Assembly (NCBI GenBank): GCA_036346395.1
Contig: CM070599.1
Location: 14,127,232-14,191,231 of the forward strand
Direction: 5' to 3'
Origin: Hsuehochloa calcarea
Taxonomy: Eukaryota; Streptophyta; Magnoliopsida; Poales; Poaceae
Length of the DNA: 64,000 nucleotides
Shown here: positions 1 to 12,886 of the stretch, piece after piece
Numbering within the stretch: position 1 is the first letter of the stretch
Layout of the letters: the number at the start of each line of letters is the position of its first letter
Position numbers and translations under genes: made by a program
Notes under the pieces: model-generated
Databases searched by the model: none
Seen by the model: the letters and a program-made list of their open reading frames with translations, nothing else
What the model was told of the DNA's origin: nothing

Positions 1-1671
1 TAATCTAGCAACAGGAGCGAAGGTCTCATCAAAATCTAACCCCTCAACCTGGCTAAAACCCTGAGCTACCAACCTAGCCTTGTTTCTAACCACAGAACCA
101 TCCTCATTTTGTTTATTTTTAAACACCCAACGGGTACCAATTACATTATGACCACTAGGAGGTTCTACAAGGTTCCAGACTTTATTTCTTTCAAAGTTTT
201 CTAACTCCTCATGCATGGCATTGACCCAACTAGTATCAGATAAAGCATGTGATATATCTTTGGGTTCAAAAGACGCTACAAATGCAGAGTGAGAGAAAAG
301 ACTCGGATCATGATACAGGAGCGAGTGACTCGCTCATGGAGACTACCAATCATCCGATCCAAGGGTGCCGCTCTCGATGTGCAAAGGAGCGCTGGGAGAT
401 AGTATCTCCTCAACCTCCGCATCTGGCTGCGATGAAGAAGATGCAGCAGAGCCTCAATTGGAGGTGTAGCGATCGTGCTGTGTTCGGAGCTGGAATCGAG
501 CATTAGCGAAAGTGGAGGAGCATCATCAATTTCATCCTCATCTTCCTCAACAAATATGCTCTCTGTCACCGTAAGTCACTCAAACATCGGATCTAGCCGC
601 AGGCTAGTCTCATCAAAAGTGACATTGCATGTCTCCGGACAATGTTAGTTTCAACATTAAAAACCCGAAAACCCCTCGAATGAGCAGGATAACCTAGAAA
701 TAAACCATCATAAGTTCTTGATTCAAATTTATCTAGGTTCCCTGTCTTGAGAATAAAACACTTCGATCCAAAGACTCGAAAGTGCGAACCGAGGTTTTTC
801 GCCAAAACGAAGCTCATAAGAGGTCTTGCCCAAAGACGGTCTCGAAAGACACGATTTGAAATATGGCAAGCCTGTAGCAATAGCTTCGGCCCAAAACCTC
901 CTCGGTGTGCTATACTCATCTAGCATCGTCCTAGCCATCGAGACTAAGGTCCTGTTCTTCCTTTCCACAACGCCATTTTGTTGAGGGACGTGTGGAGAAG
1001 AGAACGATGCTCAATACCTCGCCAAAGACAAAGAGGCAACGAGGCATTCTTGAACTCCGTGCCATTGTCATCGCGGATTGCTCTCAAGGCACCGGGAAGT
1101 TCGAAGCCAAACGAAGAACAAGATCATGATAATGATCAAAGACCTCATCCTTCAAGCAAGAAAGAACACCCAAGAATATCTCAAAAATCATCGACTATGA
1201 CAAGAATGTACCAATTGCCACCGATCGATCGAACCCTAGCAGACCAACAAGATCCATATGAAGCAACCGTCCCGTCCGTCGGTCACCATGACCATAGTCA
1301 ATGAAGGGTGTGAGGCGGCAACTTGCTTGCCATGCCTACAGGGAGCACATACAACATCTTTGACAGCTTTGAGTTTAGGCAAGCCTCTCATGAGATCAAG
1401 GCCGCTAACTCGTGTCAGATGATCAAAACCAATGTGCCCCAAGCGTCGATGCAAAGCCGATATCGAAGAAGATGCAACTAAACATTTGAGAGATCCGGCA
1501 AGAGATTCAGAAAAATCAGCTCCAAATATTCTACCAACTCTAGAAATTCCAAAAATGAGCTCACCAAAAGAATCAAGCACCCGACAAGCGTTCTTCTTAA
1601 ATCTAGTCTCATAGCCATCATCGAGAAGCTGTGAGACAGAAAGGAGATTGTACCTTAGCTTGGACACAATA
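1..1671 (-). pseudogene. Ty1/copia pol remnant (GAG-pre-integrase, integrase, start of RT)
   Basis: Read on the minus strand this is a broken copia polyprotein. About 1667-1290 encodes the zinc-binding GAG-pre-integrase segment, with NLLSVSQLLDDGYE, then HRRLGHIGFDHL, then CAPCRHGKQ (the His-His/Cys-Cys pattern). Around 1080-1040 the frame reads DNGTEFKN, the second catalytic Asp region of integrase. At 968-729 it reads VERKNRTLVSMARTMLD, containing the integrase Glu. Positions 60-1 read GLDFDETFAPVARL, the start of copia reverse transcriptase, so the element runs off the left edge. Several frame changes separate these blocks, and the segment near 1260-1150 does not read as one frame. The gag end is lost at the junction with the LTR at 1672. 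It is a non-functional copy or one damaged by sequence errors. The family call is secure; the subfamily (SIRE-like) is inferred. Confidence 0.85.
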
Positions 1672-3389
1672 TGGATGGAATGAATGGATGCATTGAAATG
1701 AATGGACTAACACATGCTCATACCGGTATAGCGAGTGAGACACAAGTCGGTGTTCACTTAAGCCCGTACTTAACAAAGTCCGGGGACCAAATTACCGTAT
1801 GAAGAATGTTTCATACAGGTGTCTAAAACTACCCGCATTAGAATGGTGGGTCTTACATGCCCATACTGGAGTTGATGGGTCTTTACAAATCCACTCCCGT
1901 GGAATGCATATGAACAACACATGAATTGAATGAACATATGCAATGAATTTTATCACTTTCCTCCTCATGGATTATCAAATAGGAACGGAATGTACATCAT
2001 GGAATATGAACATGGATCATCAACTCATCGGCACAACAACCAACAATGAAAGCGCAGTACGTAAATCAATATATCTTAACACATTGGAATTGCATGTAAT
2101 GGAATATGAATATTGATTAACATCTTTGATTGAAAACATGGATCATAGAAATATTAGCATGAACACAAACACACATCATTCATCAATGTAAATAATTTCA
2201 ATGTACTTGCCTTTCGCGTTGCGACGCATTAGCAAGCAACGAAGGTGTTCCCACACGCGACGCCTCACCGCCTACACAAGTATGATCCCGAAATAAAAAT
2301 AACGTGGCATGGCTTAGGTACGGGAGACCCACACTATCCCTCCTATTAACCGACACAAACCACGAATATAAACGGACAATACTCATTTCAGCCATCTGCC
2401 CAACCAACTGGACAGCAGTACAAATAAACTCATAAATAATTATCTGGGACTCGAAACGACCTGGAACTAGTTCCCAATGAAAATTAACGCATACCTCTAC
2501 AAAACTCTAGTTGACGGGGTACTTTGATTCGGCCAAAACAGTTGGCTAAACCGCAGTTGAAAACAACTGACAAACATCATCGTCTGTAATTGAGCAGCGA
2601 TAAAAAGAAAATGATGTAACTTTCATTATACTGATCCAATGGAGGTGATATTTATCAACTTAGAAATATTATTTAAAGGGATATAATAACCTAGTTGGGT
2701 GGAGGTTCTGAATCTGATACTAACTAGATCAAAACCGAGGAACAAACCAACAGTCCCCAGATCTCAGATAGACAGAATAGCGCGCGGTTAAAATTCCATA
2801 CTTTTGATTGCCAACTCTAAAAATTGTGTTCTTTATCAACTTGGAAAGCTTACTGAATTATCTACAACATTCATGTTGGGTAGCCTTTCTTATTCGGTCT
2901 CTAAATAATTTATAATGGCCAGACAAGCAAACTGCCAAATCCCGTCATCTCTCCTGAACAGTCGTACAAAAATGGCCATATCTCCTAAACCGTAACTCCA
3001 AATCAGATGATCTCGGTGGCTAAATGAATCTAAGACCAAGGGCTACAACTTTCTAAGAGGTGAACAGATCAGAAAACGTACGGAACTTACCCAAATCTGA
3101 TGAACAAATCTGACGCAGAGGGAAGGAGAAGGTGACGCACGGCAGAGAGGAGGGTGGCGGCTCCAAGTGGGGGAAAGGGGAAAGGGGGAAGGGGGTTTAG
3201 TGTTTTTTTTGGGGACAGGTCATCCCCCCTTTGGCCAGCCCCCTCTTGGGCCACATGGGCCGTGGCCCAATGCCCAGGTTGTCGGGAATTCGCGGAAACC
3301 CCCTTGAGATCACTGAAAATTATAATCCTTGTTTAACTCTTTATCCCGAATACTCTCATATTCGCCCGAATAAATTTCGGGATATTACA
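1672..3389 (-). repeat. Isolated gypsy-type LTR
   Basis: The right end read on the minus strand begins TGTAATATCCCGAAATTT, the usual start of many plant chromovirus LTRs. The left end in this strand begins TGGATGGAATG, giving a 1.7-kb TG...CA block. It has no coding capacity. A G-rich tract lies at 3160-3200. The left flank is copia pol on the minus strand and the right flank is an unrelated gag on the plus strand, and I see no matching 5-bp target duplication. This is therefore not a clean solo LTR; one end may be a truncation or rearrangement. The left boundary is inferred from where the copia frame stops. Confidence 0.55.
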
Positions 3390-3882
3390 GATATATTGAG
3401 CAAGCAAAGAGGTTTGCATGATAAGAGAGGTATAGGTTTCACTCCTAAGAAGAAGGAGAATAGCAAGACAAGGCACAATGCAAGATATACAAAGAATGTC
3501 AAGTGCCATGGATGTAATGGAAAGGGCCACTTTGCCTCGGTGTGCCCAAATCTAGTGAATGACAAGTCACAATCATTAAGAAAGAGGCAAACCGGCAAGG
3601 AGCAAGTAAAGAAGGCATAGGGTGAAAATAAATATCGAACTTGCTACAATTGCCGAGAAAAGGGACATCTTAGTAAGGATTGTCCCAAAGGTATCACTCC
3701 TAAGCCTATTATTTATAATAATGATTATTTGCTTAGGAAGGATATAAATGGCAATGTGTTTGCTAGAAATGTTAGCTCACATTAAATTGTTGCTAGGGCT
3801 ATTTGGGTGCCCAAATCTATTTTGACTAACATTCATGGACCCAACCAAGTATTGGGTACCAAAATGCGCTTAAATGCTTAAT
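3390..3882 (+). pseudogene. Copia gag C-terminal half with two CCHC zinc knuckles
   Basis: The frame encodes a basic stretch, then two nucleocapsid knuckles of the CX2CX4HX4C type: CHGCNGKGHFASVC near 3502-3543 and CYNCREKGHLSKDC near 3640-3685. A tail with IWVPKSILTNIHGPNQV follows, a motif found at the end of gag in SIRE-like elements. In-frame stops occur just after 3617 and near 3783, and the N-terminal capsid part is absent. Gag packages element RNA in virus-like particles. This copy could not make a full protein as it stands. No pol follows. Confidence 0.75.
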
Positions 3883-6800
3883 AGGTACTTGGAGAGGCAT
3901 TGGAGGTTTGGCTCACATGAAGAGTAGGATTCCATCATGTGCAAAATTGGAGCCAAGCTTTAGGATGATCATGTCATATCAAGAACCAATGTCATCTCGA
4001 TAACAAGTATTTACATTGAGGTATTTAGCCCCTTATGCCTTGTGTAGGTTGCATTTCATGAATATCTTAAAAGGGAAAATTCTTGCTCATGTTCATAATC
4101 CTCATTATTAAAATCTTGAGCAAGATGGTAGTGGCACATTAAGGGGGAATGCTAAATCATAATCATGTATATCACATCCCTAAGTGTGCCCAAATAAATT
4201 AAGTGCTAGTATTATTTTTCAAAATTGAGCCTTTTAGCCAAAACTCAAATTGCATAACTATTAGTAATTCTTTTGAAAAATTAGTTGTAAAATGTATACA
4301 AATGCTTTTCAAAGGTTTACCAAAGGTTTTGACTAAAAAAAACCTATTTTAAAAGAAAATAAGTTTCTAGCCAAAATTCTAGATAATAGTATCTTGTTTT
4401 TGACCTAAACTAGACTTTCGTGTAAAATCTATTCTAAATGGAATTTGAAAAACTTGCCAAAAGGAAAATACTAGAGTTTGTTATTCTAAACATATTTGGT
4501 ATTCAGAAGATTTCCAAAAGACAAACCTAGAATATTGTTATTTGATTTTGAAATTCGTCCAAAATCTTACTTTGACCAAAATGGTCACATTCTAGCACTT
4601 AAGTGAGTTTTGCTATATGAGCCAAAATTATTCACATGAAAAGGTTCATAATGGAATTTATAACTCATACATGCAATTGGATGTTTTAAAATAAACCAAA
4701 TGCTCATTTTTGTTTGTTTTGGAAAATTTCATGCAAATAAAGTTTCATTTGCAAAATCAAAGCTTAATTCATACAAATTATTTTCTTAGATAGACATTAG
4801 TCTCTTTCATGCATAATGATCCCGAATGACATTTATTTGAGTGCAACACTAGGGATCATTTGCATAATTATCAAATTCCAAGTTCAATCCTTGAAGTTCC
4901 AGAAATATCGGAACTACCGGCGTTATAATCTGCGGATTCCGGATTCGGTATGACCAAGACGTTAAACGCTTTCGGTACTACCGATTTTTCACAAGACACC
5001 ATTTCATTCTACTCAATTCTAAACCTACTTTAGCTACTTCATTTGGTCAAGTTGATCCTTGTTATACTTGCTAGCTACCCCTCAAGTACTTTCTTGACTC
5101 CATATGTCATTTTGATCATATTGTGATATTTCATCTTAAAAATGGTATTCTCTCTAAAAGTGGTAGTTTCTCTTGATCATCTTGATTTCGGCATGAGATT
5201 TATCCTTTCAAGTGATATCTTCTTACTCCTTGAAGTGATATCAAATATCATTCCTTACCGATCAAAATCTTCTCTTATCTAAAGCTCTCTCCGATTTGTG
5301 GTATCTTTTCAAGTTAAAGATAAGAGGGATATCAGTCATGCATACAAGTGGTATCAAGTTTCTACAAATGGAATTAATTATTCTTGATATCATTTACTCT
5401 TACAAGTTGGATCAAATCGAATGGACATATTTTAAAGAGATGACAAAGGAGAAGATGACAAGGAAACCAAAGAATCATTTGTGTCAAATGAGAAGAACCC
5501 TTGTGTAAATGGGGGGGGGGGTTTCTTTTTGAAAATTTTCTAAAAAGATTTTGGGGTTACAAAAAATTTGTGTAAATTGATAAAACTATTTTACCTATTT
5601 GCCTAAAATGATTTATGGATCTTGTGAATGAATTTGTTTCATTCTCATTTACACCATTTGATATTCTTGGAGTGAAATTGTCAATAATATGCAAGATTAA
5701 CCCTTTTCAAAACCCTTTTTGGTCAAAAATTAAATATCTTGTTTAAAAGGCAAAAAATTATGGAAAACTAGATATAAGTACTGAAATATATATTTCAAAT
5801 GTTTTCCAATGCTTTTGAAGTAAAAATTTCTCTTTTAGAAAACAAATATCAAATTTGGCCTCAAAATGATATTGTATGAGCTTGTTTTTTTATTATTTAA
5901 ATGACATATTTTCTTAAATCAGAATCTATTGAGTTTTTGAAAAAGTTTTCAATACCAAACTCATAGGGTTGGTTATTTCAAACATTTCTCTAGTTCAAAG
6001 TTTTAGCAAAAGACTAATCGTTGAAAAGTTATATTCTTTTGAAGTTCACCGAAAAACTAGTTTTGACCCAAAATATGACATATTCTTGCATATAGTGAGT
6101 TTCGCTATTTGAGCCAGATTTTTTTTGTGTATCTTGGCTTGAAATTGTATTTCTAACTCATACAAATCCATTGCAAAATTTCTCTCTTTATATGCCTACA
6201 ATGCGCATTTTGTATTATCTTTTGAAAGAAAATTAATTTTTTCAAAGTTAAAATATAGAAATTTTCAAAGAATTTGGATTTAATTTATAAAAGTTTTGAT
6301 TTTTCTACTCGTTGATCAAAAATCATGCCTTCAAATCTCAATTTGGCATATCTTTTGAATGGAGACTCCTTTTTCAAAAATTCTTCTTGGAAAATTTCCT
6401 TAGGAGTCCAAAGTTTATTTCTGTAAAATTTTAAGGAATTTAGACTTGAATTGAAATTTTTTTTGACTTTTTCTCACTTGGTTCAAATGCTGAAATTTCA
6501 TAATATTGCATTATTTTGAGCTGATTTGTGATTTTTTATCTTTAAATAGGTTCATTTTTGGGAAAGCTATAATGATAAAATTTGATCCTCTATAGTTGTT
6601 CTATGTTGAAATTTCTTCTCAGATTTATTGGAACATTTTTAGTAATTTTTTCAGCTCTCTTTCGAAGCTCAAATGAATTGACAAAATCTGAAAACCTGAA
6701 ATTTTTAGTTTTCTGAAACTTTGTGATTTTCAAATCTTTAAAGTGGTTGACATTTGGTTAAGCCTCCGAAAATAAAAATTGTGTGTATTTTTAAGTACTA

Positions 6801-7390
6801 GCTCTATAATTTATTTAATATTCTTCCGAGCTTGTTTTCACACATTTTCAGTATTGGCTATATCTTTTGACATCTGTTTGCATATTGAAAAAAATTCTTG
6901 AGAAGATTCCAAGAGGGAGATTATTTGAATGCATTTCAAATATCATTTCAAGTGGTTCTCATCTCTTGGTTTAAAAGGGGAGAATGTTATATGATCAATA
7001 GGTTTGTGACCTATTTTTGTTTCTCCTCTCATATCCTGATAACAAAATCTCCATTGGTCATATGAGTCTATTTTATACTTTCTGGGACCAAGCTGCTTGA
7101 TTTCTAAAGACTCCTTTTGGCTAAACTTTATTTTGTGTTTTTGGTGATTAATGCCAAAAGGGGGAGAATGTTTGTATCAATACTATTCCATTTGAATGTT
7201 TGATTTGTTTAATATACCAAAAGGGGGAGAATTTATTGAATGTACAAATATATCATTGTCATATGCAAAATGATTGAAGCTTTAAATTTCACCTTTTGGC
7301 ATGCATAGACATAGTTTAATAGCTTAAATTCTTCTCTTGTGTCTATTTATATCCAAATGTTGTTATTGATAATGGATTTGTCATCAATCA
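3883..7390 (+). other. AT-rich non-coding 3' region of the SIRE-like element
   Basis: No supported gene lies here; the open frames are short and AT-driven. The block contains several polypurine motifs resembling AAAAGGGGGAGAATG (near 4137, 6973, 7154 and 7217), spaced before the final tract at 7391. A G homopolymer of about 11 lies near 5509-5520. Inverted CGGAACTACCG motifs near 4910-4990 resemble those in the LTR. A long gene-free stretch between the last coding block and the 3' LTR is typical of SIRE-like copia elements. Confidence 0.5.
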
Positions 7391-7406
7391 CCAAAAAGGA
7401 GGAGAT
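7391..7406 (+). promoter_or_regulatory. Polypurine tract before the 3' LTR
   Basis: The run CCAAAAAGGAGGAGAT lies directly before the LTR start TGAAGGATC. In LTR retroelements such a tract resists RNase H and primes plus-strand DNA synthesis. Its position against the LTR supports the 7407 boundary. Confidence 0.7.
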
Positions 7407-8562
7407 TGAAGGATCTAGACCCGCCATTATGAGTTAATAGAATATTTTGGTGATTAATAAAAAATCTAAATATGAGACTAACTCTCTTGTCTAGTATTGT
7501 TTTTGTGTAGTCTCATTTGGATATAAATGTGAAATTCAACGAGGTATGCAATCGACATCTTAATCTTATATATTGTTGCATTCCTTGATCCAAAATATAG
7601 GTTGAACTCCATCATAAGTATAACTTGAATATGTGCATATGATTCTTATTACACATTTGTGTATGCACACATTTATGGGGAGTTCACTCTATATTTTGTG
7701 GTTTCATAAGTATTAATCCATATTCCATTCCCCATATATATTAAGGATCTTTACTTTGAAACAAATTCTTTGAGTATATAAAACTTGTGTAGTTCATATA
7801 TACTCATATTGCTTTATATTCAATTATTTGTAATTGTGTTGTGGGACTAATGTGTGTGCTAAGATGTGTTCAAGGCTTAGTCCCGGAATCTGAATGATGA
7901 TATGAAAAGGAAATGCAAAGATGATAAAAGATCAACATGGTTCAAGACAAAGGAGTCATGCATTCAAAATCTATTTTCTGAAAAACATCGGTAGTTCCGA
8001 CTGTTAACTGCGGAACTACCGCACGCCGGTAGTGCCGAATTTTGGGCGTCATGTTTTTTTTCCAGAGAGCAACCTTTTTGGACTTCTTTGATTTTCTGGA
8101 AGAGTGGTAGTACCGGTATTATAGATGCGGAACTACCGCACCGCGGAAGTACTGATTTTTTGGGCGGAACGTTTTTTTCCAGAAGGGGTGTTTTTGTGCT
8201 TCAACAAAAATAGTAGTACCGCAAGTGGTGTGCGGAACTACCGATCATCAGAAATACCGCATGATAGTTGGCGGTAGTACCGCACCTTTCTACAATAGCT
8301 TGTTTAGAAGTATTTGTTGCATGTATATCTTGATAATTATTATTTATCATTCTGGGGCTAACATTTTCCATGAGTTGGATGAATAGATTATGTTCCAGGG
8401 TTATGAAGACTTTGGATGGCATCACGAGTTGATCGTCATCAAGTCAAGATTCAAGAAAAGGATGTATCATGTGTTGATGCATAACAAGATCTCGAAGAAA
8501 GAGATGAATATGAGTTGATCGTCAAGTCAAGAGAAGACCCATCATGTTTTTAGGTAGGTCAA
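7407..8562 (+). repeat. 3' LTR of the SIRE-like element, interrupted
   Basis: It begins TGAAGGATCTAGACCCGCC. The first 610 bases or so are nearly identical to 63393-64000, which fixes the LTR start independently. Inverted CGGAACTACCG / CGGTAGTACCG motifs cluster at 7988-8285. The LTR is cut at 8563 by the start of the Tekay-type element. The remainder should lie beyond that element's 3' LTR, but an assembly gap falls there and I cannot find it. Confidence 0.75.
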
Positions 8563-11500
8563 TGTAACATCCCAAAATTGGTTTGTGTTTCAAATGTAAT
8601 AAAAATGAGGAGAAATTAAAACTTTTTCTCTGATCTTGATTTTTGTAATCAGTTCCATAATTTTTGTAAAGGAATTATGTGAAATCAAAAATCAAATTGC
8701 CATTTGGACACCAACACAAATCTCCTCAATGAAAATCTGGTGCCCAACCCCTGAAAATAATTTTCATTGGACCTAGGGTTGATGTTTAACACCTCAGAAT
8801 TATTTCATAATTTTCAGAAATTATTTGATAATTTTTTAGGCCAGTCAAACCTTGGTCAAACCCTAATTCACACCTTCTGAAATTTCTGGAGAAAAATGCA
8901 GTGCATAAAGTCTCTGAAAATTTGATGTAAGGTTCCTCTTGCTGTCAGCAACCTCCAGTTAAAATTTTATGATTTTTGGAGCTTATTTGCTGCCTTAAAC
9001 AAATTCTTCAAAAATCAGCCTTTAATTCAAACCCTAACCGGTTTTCACTTTGCTTTCGGGTTCGGATCGACTCGGGCTCGAGCCACTTGATTTGGTTCAT
9101 CCAACTAATCGCACCGCCTCGCCGCTTGGGCGGCGTTGCAGCGCCGTTGGATCGGCATCGAACGCCCACGATCGCGTGAATGTTCGACCATCCGAGCGGC
9201 CGATCCATTTGAACCGCTGGATTCTAAATCAACGCCCACGATCGCGTGAACGTTCGACCGTCCAACGCCTTGCGCAACGTGAACCGTAGGATCCGATCAA
9301 CGCCCGAGATCAAGCGCGATCGAATCGCTGTAATCACCCGCTCTTTTTCACCGTCCGATTAAATCCAACGGTGTCCTCTTTCGTCTTCCTCCGCTCGCGC
9401 GCCCGGAAGTCAATGCGATGGTCGTGAAAATTGCGAGCGTGGCGCGTCGGTTCATCTCTACTTTCGGCCAACGGCTCTTTCGCATTAATGCTCCGTCCGG
9501 CCGCCTCCATAGTCGCCGCCTCCCCGTCATTATTACCTCGCCTCGCCGCTCTCGGCCGACCTCAACCCAAATACCCACCATTTTCCCTCCCGTTGCTTCT
9601 TCCTTGCTTCTCGCCTATAAGACTCCTCCAGTTGCTTCCTTAGCATCTTTTCAACACCCTCGATGCTCCAACATCGTTTCTAGTACACTGAGTGAGCTCA
9701 ATCGTAAAAATTGCTCCCGGCCGCCATTGTTGAAGCTTCGAGTCCTTCGGTGAAAGTGGTGTTCCGGGCATTCTCTTTCAAAACCTTTGCTTCCTCAGTT
9801 ACTTGGCATCTCGAAGAGTATTAACCCTCTGTCAATTTTGCTTTTGACAGCAGAGAGCAGATCAATTTCGGATTGCCCCCTTTTCGGCCGAAACCGGCAC
9901 TCTTCTTCACCCGAGCCGATTCGACTCTCCTCTGTGCCTTCTTTGGGCTCAGGTAACTTCTTATTAGTCCCTAGATGCTTGGCACTCGCTCCCTTGGACC
10001 GCAGCAGCTCATTTGCCATTTTCGCTTTGACCGCTTTGGTCATCTCTCATCATCTCCGCTTGCTTGGCGTTCTAGAACGCCGCAGCTGAAACCATTGGTA
10101 CCATTGGGTGCGCAATGTTGTTAGGAACCCATTTTGGACACTTGCTCGCACCGCCGCGGCCAGAGTCGCCGGCGATGATCCTCCCTTCACCGTCGTTTTG
10201 TCGGATGAAAACAGGGACGAGCGTTTGAACGACGTTCACCGTGGACCGTTGGATCCAAGATCAACGGTCCAGTGCGAATGAACGCTCGACCGTCCGAAAG
10301 GTTCGATCCGGGTGGACCGTTGGATCCAAGATCAACGGATCTGTGCGGTGAACGTTCGGACCGCCCGAACGCCCTAATCCACGTGAACCGTTGGATCCGC
10401 ATCCAACGGTGAACGCTTAGGGTTGTGAGTCGCGCGCGTGCGCTGCTCATTCCGTGAACTCGACCGCTGGATCTAAGATCAACGGTCCCGATTCGAGTGA
10501 ACGCTCGGACCGTCCGAAAGGTTCGATCCGTGTGGACCGTTGGATCCAAGATCAACGGCTCTTATGCGTGTGAACGTTCGACCGCCCAACGCCCCGATCC
10601 GCGGAACCGTTGGATCCGCATCCAACGGTGAGCGCTTAGGGTTTGTGAATCCGCGTGCGCGCGTTATCTCGGGACTTGGACCGTTGGATCCGAGATCAAC
10701 GATCCAAGTTCGCCACGCCGATTTAATTTCGATTTTTCCTAAAAGATTATTTGTCAATGAAAAATGTAGTTAGCTTGTAGAATGCATAACTATTTCATTT
10801 TAATTCCTTTTGGTTGATTCAAATTTTGTTAGTTATATTTTTAATTAAACTTTAATCTAAAAATGTTTCCAACCTCAGTTTAGCTCCGAAAATTTTGCTA
10901 ATGAACAGTAGCATTTTGATTTATAAGTATTTGAGCAAAATTATTTTTAGCATATCTTTGGCATTAAGAATCCAAATCAATTGGTTCTTGTTGCTAAATT
11001 CTTTATAAATCATGCTCTTGCTACTGTAAAATTTTCAGAACTTTTGGAGAACTTTTTCTGTTGGGTCTTGGTGTTTTCTTCGTTCTTATCGGTTCTTTTT
11101 GGTTCTTTCGTTAGGTTCACCAGCACATTGATACCGAGAGTGATCCCGACAACATCTTGACCCACAACAAATAGGCAAGCAGCTTGATCATGCTAATCGT
11201 AATATTTTACAAGTCTAATATTTCGAATTCAACTGTATGTATGCATTGCTACTTTGTGTTAAATTATGATTAGTTGATCCTATAGTTGCATAATCTGTAG
11301 GCTGTTGTTTATTCTCTACTACTTGAGCCTAGGTTATTTGCTGTGATTAGAGCTCGATGGATGAACTCTTGTCGCTTAGTAGAATACGAATCTTTATGCT
11401 TAGCCATGCTTAGTTCGGTAGCTTTGGGGCGATCATCGACTTAGGCGATGGTCTTGATCACACAAAAAAATTATTACTCTTCCATTATGTCCAGCACTTG

Positions 11501-12868
11501 GTGCTTTGTTAATTTTGCAAATCAAAAACTGAAAATGAAAACTGATTTGGACTTGGGCATAATGGTATGTTGGTGTGGTGTTTTTGGGTGTGATCGGAAT
11601 GGTGCCCAAGTCATCAAGGACCGAACATCTTGTTACACTAAACCAAGCACTATTGCGTACTAACCACATGAGGGATATATGGGACCCCTCTTGAGTTAGT
11701 ACTTTGGCGTGTGTTATCTCCGAGTCGCAGGAGGAAAAGTTTTGCGTGTGTGGTGTGAAACACGCTTTGTGTTCTTGTGTTTGTGTTGGGTGTGCGGTGG
11801 TGGGGATTGCCGGGAAGGTTCTCCACCTCGAGGGGCGCCATGCTTGTCCAAGGCTTTACCTGTGGGTAGTTGTCCGAGGTCAGCCACGACCCGACACAAC
11901 GTATGGGTTTCTATCCATACGACTCGAAGTTAATACATAATATTGGAAACGCCTCGTAGGACTTAGTCGTGCAGCATACCAAAGGTAGTGTGCTTAATCA
12001 TGTGGCAAAAGGCGGTCCGCATATGGGTAAGTTGGTACACCTGCGCAGGATAAAACTATTCAATAGCCTCGCCCTAGGTTATGGACACGCTTGGGAGGTC
12101 TTCCAAGAGTTAGACTACAACATTTGTTTTTAAAATTAAAACTTGACATGGTTGGTATGAATGGGTAATTCATACTATTGTTGTGGTGACTATTGGGTTA
12201 GTCACTTCCAGGTTGTCGTTGTCTTCTATCTACTGTTCTTATTTTTGTTCTTTCGGTTATTTGAACATTAAAAACAGATTTGTTAAATTGCTTTCAATCT
12301 ATTACACTATTGCAACTGGAAACTTGCTTTATGCTAAAATGAAACATACAGCCTCCACTTCAATGAGCTTGCATGTAGTATATGTACAGTGTTTGTTATT
12401 CCACATGTAAGTCTTGCGAGTACATTCAGTACTCACCGCTTTTGCCTACGCTTTTGTTTGCAGGGGAGGAAGGTGAGCCCCAAGGGCCTCACTTTTGTGA
12501 GATGTGCTTCGGGTTTGGCGACTAGCTTGGCGGTCCGGTCGGTTGCCTTGTGGGTTAAAGGCACACTGATTGGCTCTTTTGTTGTAGCCATCTTATGGCA
12601 CTTTTGCTTCATTGCTTAATTATTGTTGTCTCTTTTCTGCTGGCGGTTGGCCTCTCTTTGTAATGACTCGGTTTGATATTATTAATATACTTACTTACGT
12701 GTTTCGGTTCTATGTGGATGAATGGAATTGATGCATGAGCTTTGTAAAGAGGTGTGTATACTGCATTCTGGGAAGTATACATGTCTCGAGTCTCGGATTA
12801 TCTGTTTTGTGATGCTAGGACCGAATGGATGGTTAAGCATTACAAGCTGGATAAACCGGGGTCTCACA
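8563..12868 (+). repeat. 5' LTR of the Tekay-type element (4.3 kb)
   Basis: It starts TGTAACATCCCAAAATTGG and ends GGGGTCTCACA, five bases before the primer-binding site. The same start recurs at 18227 and the copies align over about 4 kb. A TATA-like CCTATAAGAC near 9613 may be the promoter. GC-rich 9050-10710 carries palindromic CCGTTGGATC...GATCAACGG repeats; the rest is AT-rich. Short open frames here (for example 9418-9753) are not convincing genes. Relative to the 3' LTR this copy has lost many single G or C bases. Confidence 0.88.
10235..10710. repeat. About 220-bp tandem duplication with palindromic CCGTTGGATC motifs (5' LTR)
   Basis: The motif CCGTTGGATCCAAGATCAACGG (shown as two halves: CCGTTGGATC and GATCAACGG) is a near-palindrome occurring repeatedly. 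A larger unit including AAAGGTTCGATCCG repeats with a spacing of 220 bases (10301 and 10521). Looser copies occur back to about 9180. The 3' LTR holds the same array at 19935-20408. Confidence 0.75.
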
Positions 12869-12873
12869 AGGTT

Positions 12874-12886
12874 TGGTATCAGAGCC
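12874..12886 (+). promoter_or_regulatory. Primer-binding site (tRNA-Met type)
   Basis: TGGTATCAGAGCC, the complement of the 3' end of plant initiator tRNA-Met, lies five bases after the 5' LTR. It primes minus-strand synthesis and marks the LTR end. Confidence 0.9.

Larger units (their letters stand above)
3390..8562 (+). mobile_element. SIRE/Maximus-like copia element lacking pol
   Basis: The order is gag zinc-knuckle region (3390-3882), 3.5 kb of AT-rich non-coding DNA with repeated polypurine motifs, the final polypurine tract (7391-7406), then a 3' LTR from 7407. No protease, integrase or reverse transcriptase motif is visible between gag and the LTR. The left end is missing because it abuts the LTR ending at 3389. 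The LTR and 3' region carry repeated motifs of the form CGGTAGTACCG / CGGAACTACCG (4900-4990, 7988-8285), which I associate with SIRE/Maximus-type elements of grasses. The LTR is interrupted at 8563 by a Tekay-type insertion. Any mobility would need proteins supplied by another element. Confidence 0.65.

Noticed and set aside
3154..3336. Gly-rich short frame
   Set aside because: It translates a G-run in an LTR.
9418..9753. Open frames in the large LTR
   Set aside because: They differ between the two LTR copies because of indels and show no domain.
12874..12886. Partial tRNA gene
   Set aside because: The TGGTATCAGAGCC stretches are primer-binding sites next to LTRs; no cloverleaf surrounds them.
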